Source: Candidatus Poribacteria bacterium (GTDB taxonomy: Bacteria > Poribacteria > DTPJ01). From it: 5,850 nt of DNA. The stretch is from assembly GCA_011334435.1 (NCBI GenBank), contig DTPJ01000768.1, forward strand, positions 1 to 5,850. Direction: 5' to 3'. A program made the translations under genes and the position numbers. This document shows, piece after piece, positions 5,497 through 5,850 of the stretch. Within the stretch, counting starts at the first letter, position 1. The number at the start of each line of letters is the position of its first letter. Under the pieces are notes generated by a model that ran no database searches, was not told the DNA's origin, and saw only the letters and a list, made by a program, of their open reading frames with translations.

Positions 5497-5850
5497 ATGA
5501 GTTATAGTAGCATAAAAAAAAGAATATTTGATGTCCTTCAAGGAAATCACGAAGGCGGTATAATAGGTAGGATTATAGAGATTTTTATAATTTCTATCAT
5601 ATTTCTCAATGTGATTGCAGTTATTATAGAAACTGTTGAGTCTATATATAATAGAAATCCAAATCTCTTCCATCGTTTTGAGTTATTCTCTGTCATTGTA
5701 TTCACTGTTGAATATGTTTTTAGATTGTGGAGTTGCACAAGCCGAGAGAAATATAAAAATCCCATCAAAGGCAGAATTAGATTTGCTTTGACGCCTCTTG
5801 TCATTATTGATCTATTAAGTTTCTTGCCATTTTATCTTCCTATGCTTATA
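5497..5850 (+). CDS. Voltage-gated potassium channel-like ion transporter, 5' part
   Basis: The first 118 residues of an Ion_trans family protein are present; the gene leaves the window without a stop. Helix S1 covers about 22-46 (IGRIIEIF to AVIIETVE) and S2 about 62-79, with the hallmark TVEYVFRLWS carrying the acidic and basic residues of a voltage sensor. The linker is NPIKGRIRFALTP, and S3 begins at about 101 with IIDLLSFLPFYLP, whose Asp is typical of S3. This closely follows bacterial six-helix Kv-type channels of about 250-280 residues. The S4 arginines, pore and TVGYG-type filter would lie beyond the edge, so potassium selectivity is inferred. The ATG at 5497 is fixed by stops TAA and TAG directly before it; no Shine-Dalgarno site is visible, so translation may depend on the gene 35 bases upstream. 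Confidence 0.88.
   Translation, partial: MSYSSIKKRIFDVLQGNHEGGIIGRIIEIFIISIIFLNVIAVIIETVESIYNRNPNLFHRFELFSVIVFTVEYVFRLWSCTSREKYKNPIKGRIRFALTPLVIIDLLSFLPFYLPMLI

Noticed and set aside
5547..5804. Minus-strand open frame opposite the channel gene
   Set aside because: The plus strand here encodes clear voltage-sensor helices with EYVFRLW; the antisense frame has no motif.

Overview
The window is a compact stretch of AT-rich bacterial chromosome. Six genes lie on the minus strand, and a divergent pair starts on the plus strand after a long gene-free region. All seven complete genes end in TAA or TAG, no TGA is used as a stop, and internal Trp codons are TGG, so the standard bacterial code applies. 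The minus-strand order rho - rpmE - DUF1385 (yqhQ) - prfA is a known bacterial arrangement in Firmicutes, Deltaproteobacteria and several uncultivated phyla. I cannot place the organism more precisely than a low-GC bacterium with sigma70/sigmaA-type promoters and clear Shine-Dalgarno sites.

Region 1 (35-815, minus): an ArnE/EamA-like four-helix membrane protein starting at TTG, and a 68-residue single-helix/coiled-coil protein with the build of phage-shock protein PspB. A GC-containing hairpin at 706-743 separates these from prfA. The usual next gene after prfA, prmC, is not there.

Region 2 (813-4385, minus): a tight information-processing operon. It encodes Rho transcription termination factor, zinc-binding ribosomal protein L31, the DUF1385 membrane protein and peptide chain release factor 1. 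Gaps are 31, 8 and 3 bases, so the genes are very probably co-transcribed and partly translationally coupled. Rho carries two uncommon residues around its ATP/bicyclomycin pocket.

Region 3 (4386-5158): no convincing gene. It holds a near-perfect minus-strand promoter (TTGACG-17-TATAAT) that leaves a rho leader of about 545 nucleotides with hairpins, a C-rich segment and very short ORFs. This suits transcription attenuation and Rho autoregulation. An extended -10 promoter for the plus-strand pair lies at its right end.

Region 4 (5159-5850, plus): a 100-residue protein built from two copies of a Cys-rich module (CxxCG - CxxCxGxG - Cys), followed 35 bases later by the first 118 residues of a voltage-gated potassium-channel-like protein that runs off the window. 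The Cys-rich protein is the least explained gene here and the best candidate for something undescribed.
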